NCBI GenBank assembly: GCA_964349045.1
Contig: CAYGFI010000124.1
Span: 1-14,669 of the forward strand
Reading direction: 5' to 3'
Length of the DNA stretch: 14,669 nt
Source of the DNA: JACJXF01 sp964349045
GTDB taxonomy: Bacteria > Bacteroidota > Bacteroidia > Bacteroidales > GCA-2748055
The position numbers and the translations under genes were made by a program. Below are positions 7,963 to 14,570 of the stretch, one piece after another (the stretch's first letter is position 1; each line of letters begins with the position of its first letter). Under the pieces are notes generated by a model that saw only the letters and a list, made by a program, of their open reading frames with translations, was not told the origin of the DNA and ran no database searches.

Positions 7963-8919
7963 TTACTTTTCAAATAACCTGATCATATTCCTGTCGAAAT
8001 CAAGGGCATAAATTACCCCGTTTTTATCGGCCACAACTTCAGGGGCGCGTCCCTCTTCCTTAAATTTTTCCGGAGGGGCTACAACAGAAAGTAATTTTCC
8101 GGAGGGGTCATAAACCTTAATTCTGACCAATCCTTTTTCACTGGTAATAAATGAACCATCGTCCATAATGGCTATTTCGGCCGGGTTGCAACAACCTGTA
8201 AAACCGTCAATTTCCATTGAGCTTCTTGTCCAGTAGCCTCTTAATTCCCCTTTATCAGAATAATTCTCAATGGAGTGTTCACCAGGGTTAACCACCCAGA
8301 GTTCTCCGTCATTATTCACCGCGATGTCAAAATACGGGCTTGGCACAATAAAACCGTGACCATCGGTACTTTCTTTTTTACCTTCAAATTCACCCAGAAG
8401 TTTACCCTGAAGGTCGTACTTAAGAACTCTGCGGTTTCCTGCATCGGCTATAAACATCCAATCTCCCTTAACCGCGATAGAAGTAATAATAGTTCGTTCG
8501 CTATTAATCTTCCAGTTGTTCAAAATATTACCGGAATGATCAAAAACCGAAATGGTATTTTTAAAACCAATGATGATAAGCTTATCTGTGGCTTTTATGC
8601 ATTCTCCCACACCTTCAATGGGAATGAAAGTTTTCTGAATGCCATCCGGGCGAATTACCATTATGAAATTTTCACCGGTAAGGTATATTTCCTCATTTAC
8701 CAGATCGATGCTCCTTGTTTTCCGTTCGCCGAGAGGTATGTTTTTTGTTTCCCTGTAATGCAGGAGGGATGGATCAACTGACCTGAACTCATCCACGTTA
8801 TATTCGTATGGATTACCACCGCGTCGATCCGGGCGATCGCCCAGAAAATCAATAACCACAAGTGTTATTACAGCTACGAGCATTAGCAGTACGAAAATGG
8901 TCAGGTTTTTTTTGTTCAT
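7963..8919 (-). CDS. Membrane-anchored NHL-type six-bladed beta-propeller
   Basis: 318 aa. An uncleaved-looking hydrophobic anchor (about 6-24, no AXA site) is followed by a short Arg/Gly-rich linker and a propeller from about 65 to 318. NHL-style blades are recognisable: IADAGNRRVLKYDLQGKLLG (157-176, the clearest), a blade ending near residues 216-226, and the final blade around YALDFDRNMIRLF (304-316). A vicinal cysteine pair lies in a blade loop, TGCCNP (241-246), followed by a well-formed strand. NHL propellers usually bind proteins or ligands rather than catalyse. It is the first gene of the five-gene Fe-S operon, after a 139-nt spacer, so it is likely a periplasmic partner of that complex. 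Substrate and partner cannot be read from the sequence. Confidence 0.82.
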   Translation of the reverse strand: MNKKNLTIFVLLMLVAVITLVVIDFLGDRPDRRGGNPYEYNVDEFRSVDPSLLHYRETKNIPLGERKTRSIDLVNEEIYLTGENFIMVIRPDGIQKTFIPIEGVGECIKATDKLIIIGFKNTISVFDHSGNILNNWKINSERTIITSIAVKGDWMFIADAGNRRVLKYDLQGKLLGEFEGKKESTDGHGFIVPSPYFDIAVNNDGELWVVNPGEHSIENYSDKGELRGYWTRSSMEIDGFTGCCNPAEIAIMDDGSFITSEKGLVRIKVYDPSGKLLSVVAPPEKFKEEGRAPEVVADKNGVIYALDFDRNMIRLFEK

Positions 8920-8958
8920 AGGCTTATTAAATTTACCTAAAGTTTGGTGTACATAAAG

Positions 8959-8973
8959 TTATCATCATGATAA
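8959..8973. other. Short inverted repeat in the spacer before the Fe-S operon
   Basis: TTATCA-TCA-TGATAA is a perfect 6-bp inverted repeat with a 3-nt loop, extended by a G-T and an A-T pair outside. It lies 40 nt upstream of the NHL gene start and about 85 nt after the stop of the 475-aa propeller gene. It could be an operator or a leader hairpin. No T run follows on the minus strand, so a terminator is unlikely. Confidence 0.35.
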
Positions 8974-8998
8974 TTATAATGTTTTACTTAATATCTAA

Positions 8999-9057
8999 CA
9001 AGGAGTCCCAACTCCAGGAGCTCCAAACTCAACACTCCGTACTTTATATCCTCCAAA
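8999..9057 (-). repeat. Degenerate 7-nt GGAGT-type repeat after a stop codon
   Basis: On the plus strand TCC or TCA-like cores recur at 9006, 9013, 9022, 9029 and 9036 (steps 7, 9, 7, 7), with another at 9052. On the minus strand this reads as spaced GGAGT/GGAGTT units right after the stop codon of the 475-aa gene. Both this and 4040-4067 start with TTTGGAG and share the GGAGTGT unit, so I read this as a decayed relative of that array. A GGAGCTCC palindrome lies inside (9017-9024). Confidence 0.55.
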
Positions 9058-9058
9058 C

Positions 9059-10486
9059 TTATCTTCCCACGGCCATATCCAAACATACCAGAGTCTTCGA
9101 ATCCCTTAAAATCAGGTACCCGTCAGCAATAGCGAGTGGACCCCAGGCATCCTGACCTTCAATTATTCTTGCCTGGTCAAGTTGTGTATAGCTCTGTGTA
9201 GAGGGTCTGGCAATAGTTAATGTTCCATCGTCACTCAGTATAAAAATTTTGTTATCAGCCATCATAAAGGGACCGAGTCCGAAACGTACTGTTTGTCCGC
9301 TTGTCCAGACCATTTTAGTGAAATCCGCTGGATTTACGCACACCATCTGGTTTCGGAGCGGGCCTGCATCTTTTGGTAAAATTCCAATGAGATGGCCCTT
9401 AAAAACCACCGGCGTCTGCTGTTCGCAAGCCAGTCCTTCCAGGGGTTTATACTCCTGTAACACTTCAACATTAAAGATTGTATCAGCCTTTATAAGCTGT
9501 ATCACCATAGATCCGGCTCCGTATCCTGCACTAAGAAATATTTTTCCATCAGGCATACAAACCGGGGAAGGAGCCACAACTGAGTGGTTCCACCGGGCGC
9601 TTTTCCAAAGTACTTTTCCCTCCGATGGCCCATTGGCAGCAATTCCAAATACTCCGCCAATGGCGCTGTAAACATACATTTTTACACCATCGAATTCATA
9701 GGGTATTACAGAAGAATGAGACATTGCCCAGCCGTCGGGATTCGGGGTTTCCCATAAAAGTTTTCCTGTTTTACAATCGACAGCAATCATCAATGCCTTT
9801 CCACCGGTAGCAATAATTGCTTTATCATTATCAATAAGCGGACACTGGCCGGTGTACCAGAAAGGAATTTCGGTTCCATACACAGCTTCCACATTTAATC
9901 CCCAAAGAAGTTCACCGTCTTCCCTGTTTACACACATTACATGACTTCGTGGTCCAATGGTAAGTATAAAATTTTCGGTGACGGCCGGAACGGTTCTCGA
10001 CATGCCATGATTCCGTTTGACAGCTACCTTGTACCATCTCCTCCACAGCTCGGTACCGTCCACGAGAGAAAAACATCTCAGCATATCTGCCCGCAGCTCC
10101 TCGTCATAATCCATCAGATACACTTTACCCTTGTATATGGCCGGACCTGCATGTCCCTCGCCAAGATTTACGGTCCATTGGATTTTTGGCCCTTCAGGGC
10201 CGAATTTATCTATAAGTTTAACCGGTGACCGGCTGATATTATCAAAAAACTCCCCCCGAAAACGTGGCCAAGTCTCCTGAAGATCCGGATTTTTTTCGTT
10301 GAACTTTTCAAAGAACTCTCCGATTTTAATTTCATAATTTACCGCTGCCGCTGCTCCCCGGTTATCAAGACCCGGTTCACTTGTAGTAAAATCTTTTACC
10401 GGATCATTCCCTAGCCACCATGCAAGAGATCCCGTGGCCGCCAGGATCACTGAAGCAAGAATTATATTTGGATGGCTGAGTTTCAT
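9059..10486 (-). CDS. Anchored PQQ-like beta-propeller protein
   Basis: 475 aa. The N-terminal hydrophobic segment (7-25) lacks a clear signal-peptidase site and is probably an anchor; the rest would be periplasmic. After a linker the propeller opens with WPRFRGEFFDNIS (near 72-84), the family's usual first-blade sequence. Blade signatures include CFSLVDGTELWRR, CVNREDGELLWG and AVDCKTGKLLWE. It is longer than its two upstream neighbours and more divergent from them. The gene stands alone between a 115-nt spacer with an inverted repeat and a 139-nt spacer with a 7-nt repeat, so it could be cotranscribed with either side or separately. PQQ binding is not shown: no PQQ-synthesis genes or cytochrome domain are present. 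A scaffold or ligand-binding role in the electron-transfer locus is the best inference. Confidence 0.83.
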   Translation of the reverse strand: MKLSHPNIILASVILAATGSLAWWLGNDPVKDFTTSEPGLDNRGAAAAVNYEIKIGEFFEKFNEKNPDLQETWPRFRGEFFDNISRSPVKLIDKFGPEGPKIQWTVNLGEGHAGPAIYKGKVYLMDYDEELRADMLRCFSLVDGTELWRRWYKVAVKRNHGMSRTVPAVTENFILTIGPRSHVMCVNREDGELLWGLNVEAVYGTEIPFWYTGQCPLIDNDKAIIATGGKALMIAVDCKTGKLLWETPNPDGWAMSHSSVIPYEFDGVKMYVYSAIGGVFGIAANGPSEGKVLWKSARWNHSVVAPSPVCMPDGKIFLSAGYGAGSMVIQLIKADTIFNVEVLQEYKPLEGLACEQQTPVVFKGHLIGILPKDAGPLRNQMVCVNPADFTKMVWTSGQTVRFGLGPFMMADNKIFILSDDGTLTIARPSTQSYTQLDQARIIEGQDAWGPLAIADGYLILRDSKTLVCLDMAVGR

Positions 10487-10525
10487 AAATCACGTTTAAA
10501 GTCAAAATCCGGATGTCCCGGCATT

Positions 10526-10591
10526 GGCTCATCCGCATTCAGGAAAAATTAAAATCATAATCATTTACGAACAATGATTAAAGAATGAGCC
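10526..10591 (-). terminator. Nested inverted repeat downstream of the propeller pair (weak terminator candidate)
   Basis: An inner perfect 8-bp inverted repeat, TAATCATT-TACGAAC-AATGATTA (10558-10580), is enclosed by an outer pair, GGCTCAT (10526-10532) and ATGAGCC (10585-10591). On the minus strand the inner hairpin begins 21 nt after the stop of the 417-aa gene and is followed by a T-rich stretch (TGATTTTAATTTTT). The stem is AT-rich, so it is a weak intrinsic terminator at best. It could also be an RNA-processing or protein-binding site. Confidence 0.4.
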
Positions 10592-10601
10592 GGACTGAAT
10601 A

Positions 10602-11855
10602 TTATATACGATCCTTCTTAATATCATATACCAAAAGCACCTCTCCGTGCCTGATAAGCAGGTAGCCGTCATATATTGAGGGATGTGCCCAGTGAGGACC
10701 GGTACCATCCTCAATTTTGAAACTGCTGATCAGTTTAAAGGCAACCGGATCGGGTTCCACAATTCCGACATGGCCCTGCTTTTCTTCATAAAGATAAAGA
10801 AATCCATCGGCATATATTATTGAACCTTTATTAAACCATTTTTCTTCATATTTCACTACGCCGGTATTCCAGTCAAGACAAACCCAGTAGCCATTACCAT
10901 TATTCAGCCAGTTAGAACCAAAGATATAGCCATTAATGACAACAACACCGCCGTGATGATTATCCAGAACATCGCTGGTCCACTTCAGGCTGACAGACTT
11001 TCCATCTTCAGAAAGCCTGAGCATAACAGCTTTGCTATCATATCCGCTTGTAACAAAAATCTCCCCGTTATGAAAAAGCGGGGTATTGGTACTATTGCGT
11101 CTACCATCGGGAGTTAGATTTTTTATGAGATTGAACTTCCAGACAATTTCGCCATTTTCAGGATTAACCGCAACAAGATGTACTGATGTAATTGCGAGTA
11201 TCAGCCTTGTACCATTATGTTCAATAAGAAGCGGAGAAACATAGGACCTTACATCTCCGATGCTTTCAGTTTTCCATATCAGGGAACCGTCTTTCTTATC
11301 GAGTGCGACCAAAACCGTTTCATTTCCAACCGGTGAGGAAATAACAGCTTCTTCTGTCAGCAATAATGATTCGGCAAAGCCCCACCTGTGAAATTCTCCT
11401 TTATATTTTTCATGAGTGTTTATTTGCCATACAATTTTACCGGTTTTTTTATCAATACAGTTTACCTCTCCCATTCCCGCAGTAATATAAATCCTGTCTC
11501 CTTCAATAGTTGGGGAATCCCTGCTATCCGGAAATGATTCCTGAAATGATTTTCCATAAACGGTCTCCCATAAAATTGTACCATCCATTTTCACTGCCGT
11601 TAAAACCTCAAAGGTATCCCTGCGACCGGATATATAGATTGTATTTTCAGAGATTACAGGCGTTGACCAGCCTGCACCAAGTCCTTCTTTTTTGAGAACC
11701 AGCGCAGGGCCTTTTTCAGGCCATTTCTTTAGCAGCCCTTTATCCGGATAAACTCCATTACGCTCCGGTCCCCGCCATTGGGCGTTCTGGGAATACCCGT
11801 TAAAAACTATAAATCCTGAAATTAATAGCAGGGTTAGCCTGAAAAATCTGTTCAT
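10602..11855 (-). CDS. Secreted PQQ-like beta-propeller protein, paralogue of its upstream neighbour
   Basis: 417 aa with a Sec signal peptide (1-22, cleavage likely before Gln23). The mature protein starts with the quinoprotein-type opening QWRGPERNGVYPDKGLLKKW (26-45). Blades carry the D-x-x-T/D-G-x-x-x-W signature: CIDKKTGKIVWQIN, ALDKKDGSLIWKTE, AVNPENGEIVWKFN. It closes with HWAHPSIYDGYLLIRHG. The opening and closing segments match the 405-aa upstream gene closely, so the two are tandem duplicates. The start lies 9 nt after the neighbour's stop, showing one transcript. An ATG 4 nt further upstream is in another frame. This soluble periplasmic propeller family (BamB/PQQ-like) is widespread in Bacteroidota and Planctomycetota with few known functions; a catalytic role is unproven here. 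Confidence 0.85.
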   Translation of the reverse strand: MNRFFRLTLLLISGFIVFNGYSQNAQWRGPERNGVYPDKGLLKKWPEKGPALVLKKEGLGAGWSTPVISENTIYISGRRDTFEVLTAVKMDGTILWETVYGKSFQESFPDSRDSPTIEGDRIYITAGMGEVNCIDKKTGKIVWQINTHEKYKGEFHRWGFAESLLLTEEAVISSPVGNETVLVALDKKDGSLIWKTESIGDVRSYVSPLLIEHNGTRLILAITSVHLVAVNPENGEIVWKFNLIKNLTPDGRRNSTNTPLFHNGEIFVTSGYDSKAVMLRLSEDGKSVSLKWTSDVLDNHHGGVVVINGYIFGSNWLNNGNGYWVCLDWNTGVVKYEEKWFNKGSIIYADGFLYLYEEKQGHVGIVEPDPVAFKLISSFKIEDGTGPHWAHPSIYDGYLLIRHGEVLLVYDIKKDRI

Positions 11856-11864
11856 GCATTAATC

Positions 11865-13082
11865 TTATTTAATTTTATAAGCTATCAGGGCTTTACCATG
11901 TCTCAGATAAAGAACACCACGGTAAATCATGGGGTGCGCCCAATGTTGTTCGGATCCCAGGGTAACCTTAGTATTACCGGCAATTTCAAATTTTGCCGGA
12001 TCTGTCTTGACCATTGCAAGTTCTCCTTTTTCAGAATAGCAGTAAAGCATTCCGTCAGCGTAAATCACAGCGCCTTTGGCAATATCCGCTGAAGTGTACG
12101 TGTTTTCTCCTGTCTTCCAGTTGATACATTTCCACTCCCTGCTATTATCACCTGAACCGTAGATATAACCGTCCACCACTACCGCACCACCCATTCGACT
12201 ATCCATCGATTTATTCTCCCAGGCCAGAGTAGCTTTGGAACCGTCCTGGTTTAGCTTCAGCATCCCGGAACCCTGGCCGTAACCGCTGAAATAAAATAAC
12301 CCGCCATCATAATAAAGAGGTGTATTGGCATGTACTGCCCATTGGTTCGTTTGGGGATGTGACCAGAGAAGAACACCCGTTTCAGCATCAATTCCCAGCA
12401 GGTGTGAGGCGGTGTGAGTAGCCAGGATTTTTCTTCCGTTGTGAACGAAGAGTAAAGGAGTGCAATAGGCTGAAAGTTCTTTTTCTCCCGCGCAGCTCCA
12501 GATCAAATTGCCATTGTGCCTGTCAAGCGCAACAACTGAATTATTTTCACCTCCGGGAGTACAATATATTTTATCCCCGTCAATAACAGGTGTTTCGTTA
12601 TATCCCCAGGTAATAGTGTCTCCACCATATCTGGTAACCATATCCTGCATCCAAACCAAAGTTCCGTCTTTTTCATTCAGGCAATGCAGCTTACCGTAAC
12701 CACTAACCAGGTAGATTTTTTCACCGGCTATAACAGGAGTTCCCCTGGTTCCATAGAAGCTCTGCACATATTCGGGCCCGTATTCCTTCTTATAGATCAG
12801 TTCACCGTTTAATTTAAATTTGAAAAGGTAACCTGTTTCACCGATCATCCCTGTAGTATAAATAAAATCGCCCGATGCCACTGCTGAAGAATGCCCCTGT
12901 CCAAGTTCATTAAAGGACCAGATAATTTCCGGGCCGGCAGCAGGCCATACTTTCAAAAGACCCGTTTCTTCATAAATACCGTTCGATAGCGGTCCACGCC
13001 AGCGGGTTGGTTCCTGTGCTAAGGCGGTTAAAGAAAGAATTAAAGAAATTACAAATGGGATCAAAAAGATTCTTAGTTTCAT
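11865..13082 (-). CDS. Secreted PQQ-like beta-propeller protein, first gene of the minus-strand block
   Basis: 405 aa. Signal peptide 1-22 with cleavage after TALA. The mature sequence opens RWRGPLSNGIYEETGLLKVW (28-47), followed by blades such as CLNEKDGTLVWMQD, ALDRHNGNLIWSCAG and GIDAETGVLLWSH, and ends HWAHPMIYRGVLYLRHG. It is paralogous to the 417-aa gene that follows 9 nt later. As the first gene downstream of the long AT-rich spacer it should sit closest to the promoter of the block. The leader has no Shine-Dalgarno, as is usual in Bacteroidota. Function beyond a periplasmic propeller cannot be read from the sequence; PQQ binding, substrate binding and a scaffold role all remain open. 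Confidence 0.85.
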   Translation of the reverse strand: MKLRIFLIPFVISLILSLTALAQEPTRWRGPLSNGIYEETGLLKVWPAAGPEIIWSFNELGQGHSSAVASGDFIYTTGMIGETGYLFKFKLNGELIYKKEYGPEYVQSFYGTRGTPVIAGEKIYLVSGYGKLHCLNEKDGTLVWMQDMVTRYGGDTITWGYNETPVIDGDKIYCTPGGENNSVVALDRHNGNLIWSCAGEKELSAYCTPLLFVHNGRKILATHTASHLLGIDAETGVLLWSHPQTNQWAVHANTPLYYDGGLFYFSGYGQGSGMLKLNQDGSKATLAWENKSMDSRMGGAVVVDGYIYGSGDNSREWKCINWKTGENTYTSADIAKGAVIYADGMLYCYSEKGELAMVKTDPAKFEIAGNTKVTLGSEQHWAHPMIYRGVLYLRHGKALIAYKIK

Positions 13083-13146
13083 AATTATCTGATTTATTGA
13101 TATTTTTATTGTTATCCGGAGATTTTAATAAATTTTTACAAACTTC

Positions 13147-13172
13147 ATTCCAAATTATTCATTTATTGGAAT
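13147..13172. promoter_or_regulatory. 7-bp inverted repeat in the leader of the propeller operon
   Basis: ATTCCAA (13147-13153) and TTGGAAT (13166-13172) form a perfect inverted repeat with a 12-nt spacer. It lies about 65 nt upstream of the first propeller gene and directly downstream of the candidate -7 box at 13181-13188. It could be an operator or a 5'-UTR hairpin. Evidence is position and symmetry only. Confidence 0.3.
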
Positions 13173-13180
13173 TTAGGTTT

Positions 13181-13188
13181 CAAAAATA
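13181..13188 (-). promoter_or_regulatory. Candidate Bacteroidota -7 box (TATTTTTG)
   Basis: The minus strand reads TATTTTTG, matching the Bacteroidota -7 consensus TAnnTTTG, about 100 nt upstream of the first propeller gene. A TTG at 13206-13204 lies 15 nt upstream, shorter than the usual spacing, so the -33 element is weak. No better match was found by eye in this spacer. Confidence 0.3.
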
Positions 13189-13607
13189 ACACTCTAAGCT
13201 TAACAATAGTATTTGAATCAACAGATTTATGCTTATTCAGAATGCTTCTAATCTATTGCATACAAAAACCATCCCAAATATGGTTCAATCCGGGTTCGAA
13301 ACAGACGGGGTAACTTTGATAATGTGAATTTCAGGTAAATATAGAGAAAACGCCATCTGTTTTGAGAAAAAGAATGATAGATAAAGACTTAAGGCAATTA
13401 TGAAGTTTCGGAGCATGACTTTTTTTCTATTGACGAATCGATTTAGAAATTGTTGCAGAAATATTCAAAAAAGACTTATAAATAATTTCGGTTAACCTTT
13501 TGAGCTAATTCGAAAACTAACCACTCATTAATTTTTTTTTTATATTAAGGCTGAGATTTTATGGTTTTCAACATTAAAGGTATAGAAACTTTATAAAATC
13601 ATAAGTG

Positions 13608-13724
13608 ATGACTAAGCAACTTGTGCGATTCCTGCCTATTGCAAGCATTGTGAATAATGGGGCAGGGAACTTGAAAAATTTCATGAAAGTGATTAAGAGT
13701 TGCAAAGAAATGGATATCAATTAA
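13608..13724 (+). CDS. Possible 38-codon ORF, unrecognised
   Basis: ATG at 13608 to TAA at 13722-13724, giving a peptide that begins MTKQLVRFLPIASI and ends CKEMDIN. Its base composition is richer in G and C than the flanking spacer, which is why I note it. There is no ribosome-binding site, no neighbour it couples to and no known motif. It could be a remnant of a larger gene or chance. Confidence 0.13.
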   Translation: MTKQLVRFLPIASIVNNGAGNLKNFMKVIKSCKEMDIN

Positions 13725-13900
13725 AAAATTAAGGTCCTTGGGGTTTACTTTCAGACACAATAAACCTATATTTCCAAAACTGAAAAATAATATATAAGTG
13801 TCGGCAATGATTAATAATGGACTCTTTATTTTTAGGGTCGGTTAAATCACCTTTATTAAGTGGAGTCAAAGACAATGCATTAAATTTGTTTTTACTGAAT

Positions 13901-13937
13901 CAAGTTTATTAATATTTTAAGATAATATTAAACCTTG
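13901..13937. other. Hairpin immediately before the RAYT unit
   Basis: TTAATATT (13909-13916) and AATATTAA (13924-13931) form a perfect 8-bp stem with a 7-nt loop. An outer CAAG (13901-13904) pairs with CTTG (13934-13937) across a small internal loop. It ends 8 nt before the first REP hairpin, so it may mark the edge of the inserted unit or be a structured leader. It is unrelated in sequence to the REP hairpins. Confidence 0.4.
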
Positions 13938-13945
13938 GTTTCAAT

Positions 13946-14020
13946 TGTCCCGTCAGGGACATCATATCGGTAGTCAAAATTAATAGGGATCAAACAAAAG
14001 TCCCGTCAGGGATGATATAA
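13946..14020 (+). repeat. Left REP-like hairpin pair
   Basis: Hairpin 1 is TGTCCC-GTCA-GGGACA (13946-13961), followed by CGGTAG (13968-13973). Hairpin 2 is TCCC-GTCA-GGGA (14001-14012, plus a G-T pair outside), followed by TGATATAA. The loops share GTCA and start 53 nt apart. GTAG is the tetranucleotide recognised next to REP hairpins by characterised RAYTs. Hairpin 2 lies 19 nt before the transposase ATG. Confidence 0.78.
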
Positions 14021-14031
14021 AACCATTCCAC

Positions 14032-14520
14032 ATGGCAAACACCTACACCCAAATCCATATTCAGGCTGTTTTTACAGTCCAGGATCGGGATTCCATCATC
14101 CTTAAAAATTGGAAAGATGATTTATACAAATACATCACCGGGATAATACAAAATAACAAACACAAATTATTGGCTATTAATGGCATGCCTGATCACATCC
14201 ATATACTTTTCGGATTAAGACCATCGCAATCATTATCCGATTTAATGCAGGACATAAAAGGAAGTTCATCAAAATGGATCAATGAAAAGAGGTTTGTTCG
14301 TGGTAAATTCTCCTGGCAGGAAGGATACGGCGCTTTTTCTTATGCCAAGACCGATCTGCCCAATATAATTCGATACATACAGCATCAACAGAAACATCAC
14401 AAAAGAAAAACCTTTTTAGAAGAATACATGGATCTTTTGAAAGAATTTTGTATTGAATATGATGACCGATTTGTTTTTAAACCGGTTGAAATTGATTATA
14501 TCGTGCCTGACGGCACTTAA
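14032..14520 (+). CDS. rayT: REP-associated tyrosine transposase (IS200-like Y1/HUH family)
   Basis: 162 aa, full length for the Y1 transposase family. The metal-binding HUH motif is His55-Ile56-His57 in GMPDHIHILFGL (51-62). The catalytic tyrosine is most likely Tyr115 in YIQHQQKHH (115-123), a conserved helix of RAYT/TnpA proteins. The conserved stretch GSSSKWIN (77-84) and the FSWQEGYGAFSY segment (93-104) also fit. All key residues are present and the frame is open, so the enzyme may be active. It nicks and joins single-stranded DNA at REP hairpins in characterised members. The start has no Shine-Dalgarno, and a REP hairpin lies just upstream. The last codons (PDGT and stop) fall within a REP hairpin. 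It is the only clear plus-strand gene here. Confidence 0.9.
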   Translation: MANTYTQIHIQAVFTVQDRDSIILKNWKDDLYKYITGIIQNNKHKLLAINGMPDHIHILFGLRPSQSLSDLMQDIKGSSSKWINEKRFVRGKFSWQEGYGAFSYAKTDLPNIIRYIQHQQKHHKRKTFLEEYMDLLKEFCIEYDDRFVFKPVEIDYIVPDGT

Positions 14521-14570
14521 TAAATATCTCGGCGTTGCTTTTCTACCTATATAAAGTCCCTAAAGGGACT
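14496..14570 (-). repeat. Right REP-like hairpin pair, inverted relative to the left pair
   Basis: Read on the minus strand from 14570: AGTCCC-TTTA-GGGACT (14570-14555), then AGGTAG ending at 14543, then GTGCC-GTCA-GGCAC (14516-14503), then GATATAA. Loop starts are 53 nt apart, as on the left. The inner hairpin overlaps the end of the transposase gene. Stem bases differ from the left copy at compensating positions: GTGCC/GGCAC here, TCCC/GGGA there. Confidence 0.78.

Larger units (their letters stand above)
13083..13945. other. AT-rich, essentially non-coding region between the divergent transcription units
   Basis: About 860 bases with no ORF above 60 codons on either strand. It separates the leftward propeller/Fe-S block from the rightward RAYT unit. 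Inside I see a candidate promoter and inverted repeat near 13147-13188, a 38-codon ORF at 13608, and a hairpin at 13901-13937. No tRNA, rRNA or CRISPR pattern is visible. The stretch may contain decayed sequence or an unrecognised small RNA. Confidence 0.6.
13946..14570 (+). mobile_element. RAYT unit: Y1/HUH transposase bracketed by mirrored REP-like hairpin pairs
   Basis: A compact 625-bp unit: left hairpin pair (13946-14020), transposase gene (14032-14520), right hairpin pair (14496-14570). The two 75-nt ends are imperfect inverted repeats of each other, aligned without gaps. This is the known RAYT arrangement, in which a domesticated IS200/IS605-type transposase is flanked by the REP sequences it acts on. 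REP elements of this type usually also occur elsewhere in the genome; I saw no other copy in this window. Confidence 0.8.

Noticed and set aside
9059..13082. Naming the propellers as PQQ-dependent alcohol dehydrogenases
   Set aside because: They are shorter than those enzymes (about 400-475 aa), lack a cytochrome domain, and no catalytic Asp or PQQ pocket can be assigned by eye.
13280..13315. T-loop-like sequence GGTTCGAA suggesting a tRNA
   Set aside because: The flanking bases do not form the 5-bp T stem, and no acceptor stem or anticodon arm can be found around it.
13400..13495. 31-codon ORF starting MKFRSM
   Set aside because: It lies in very AT-rich spacer with no leader signal, no coupling and no recognisable motif; chance is the simpler explanation.
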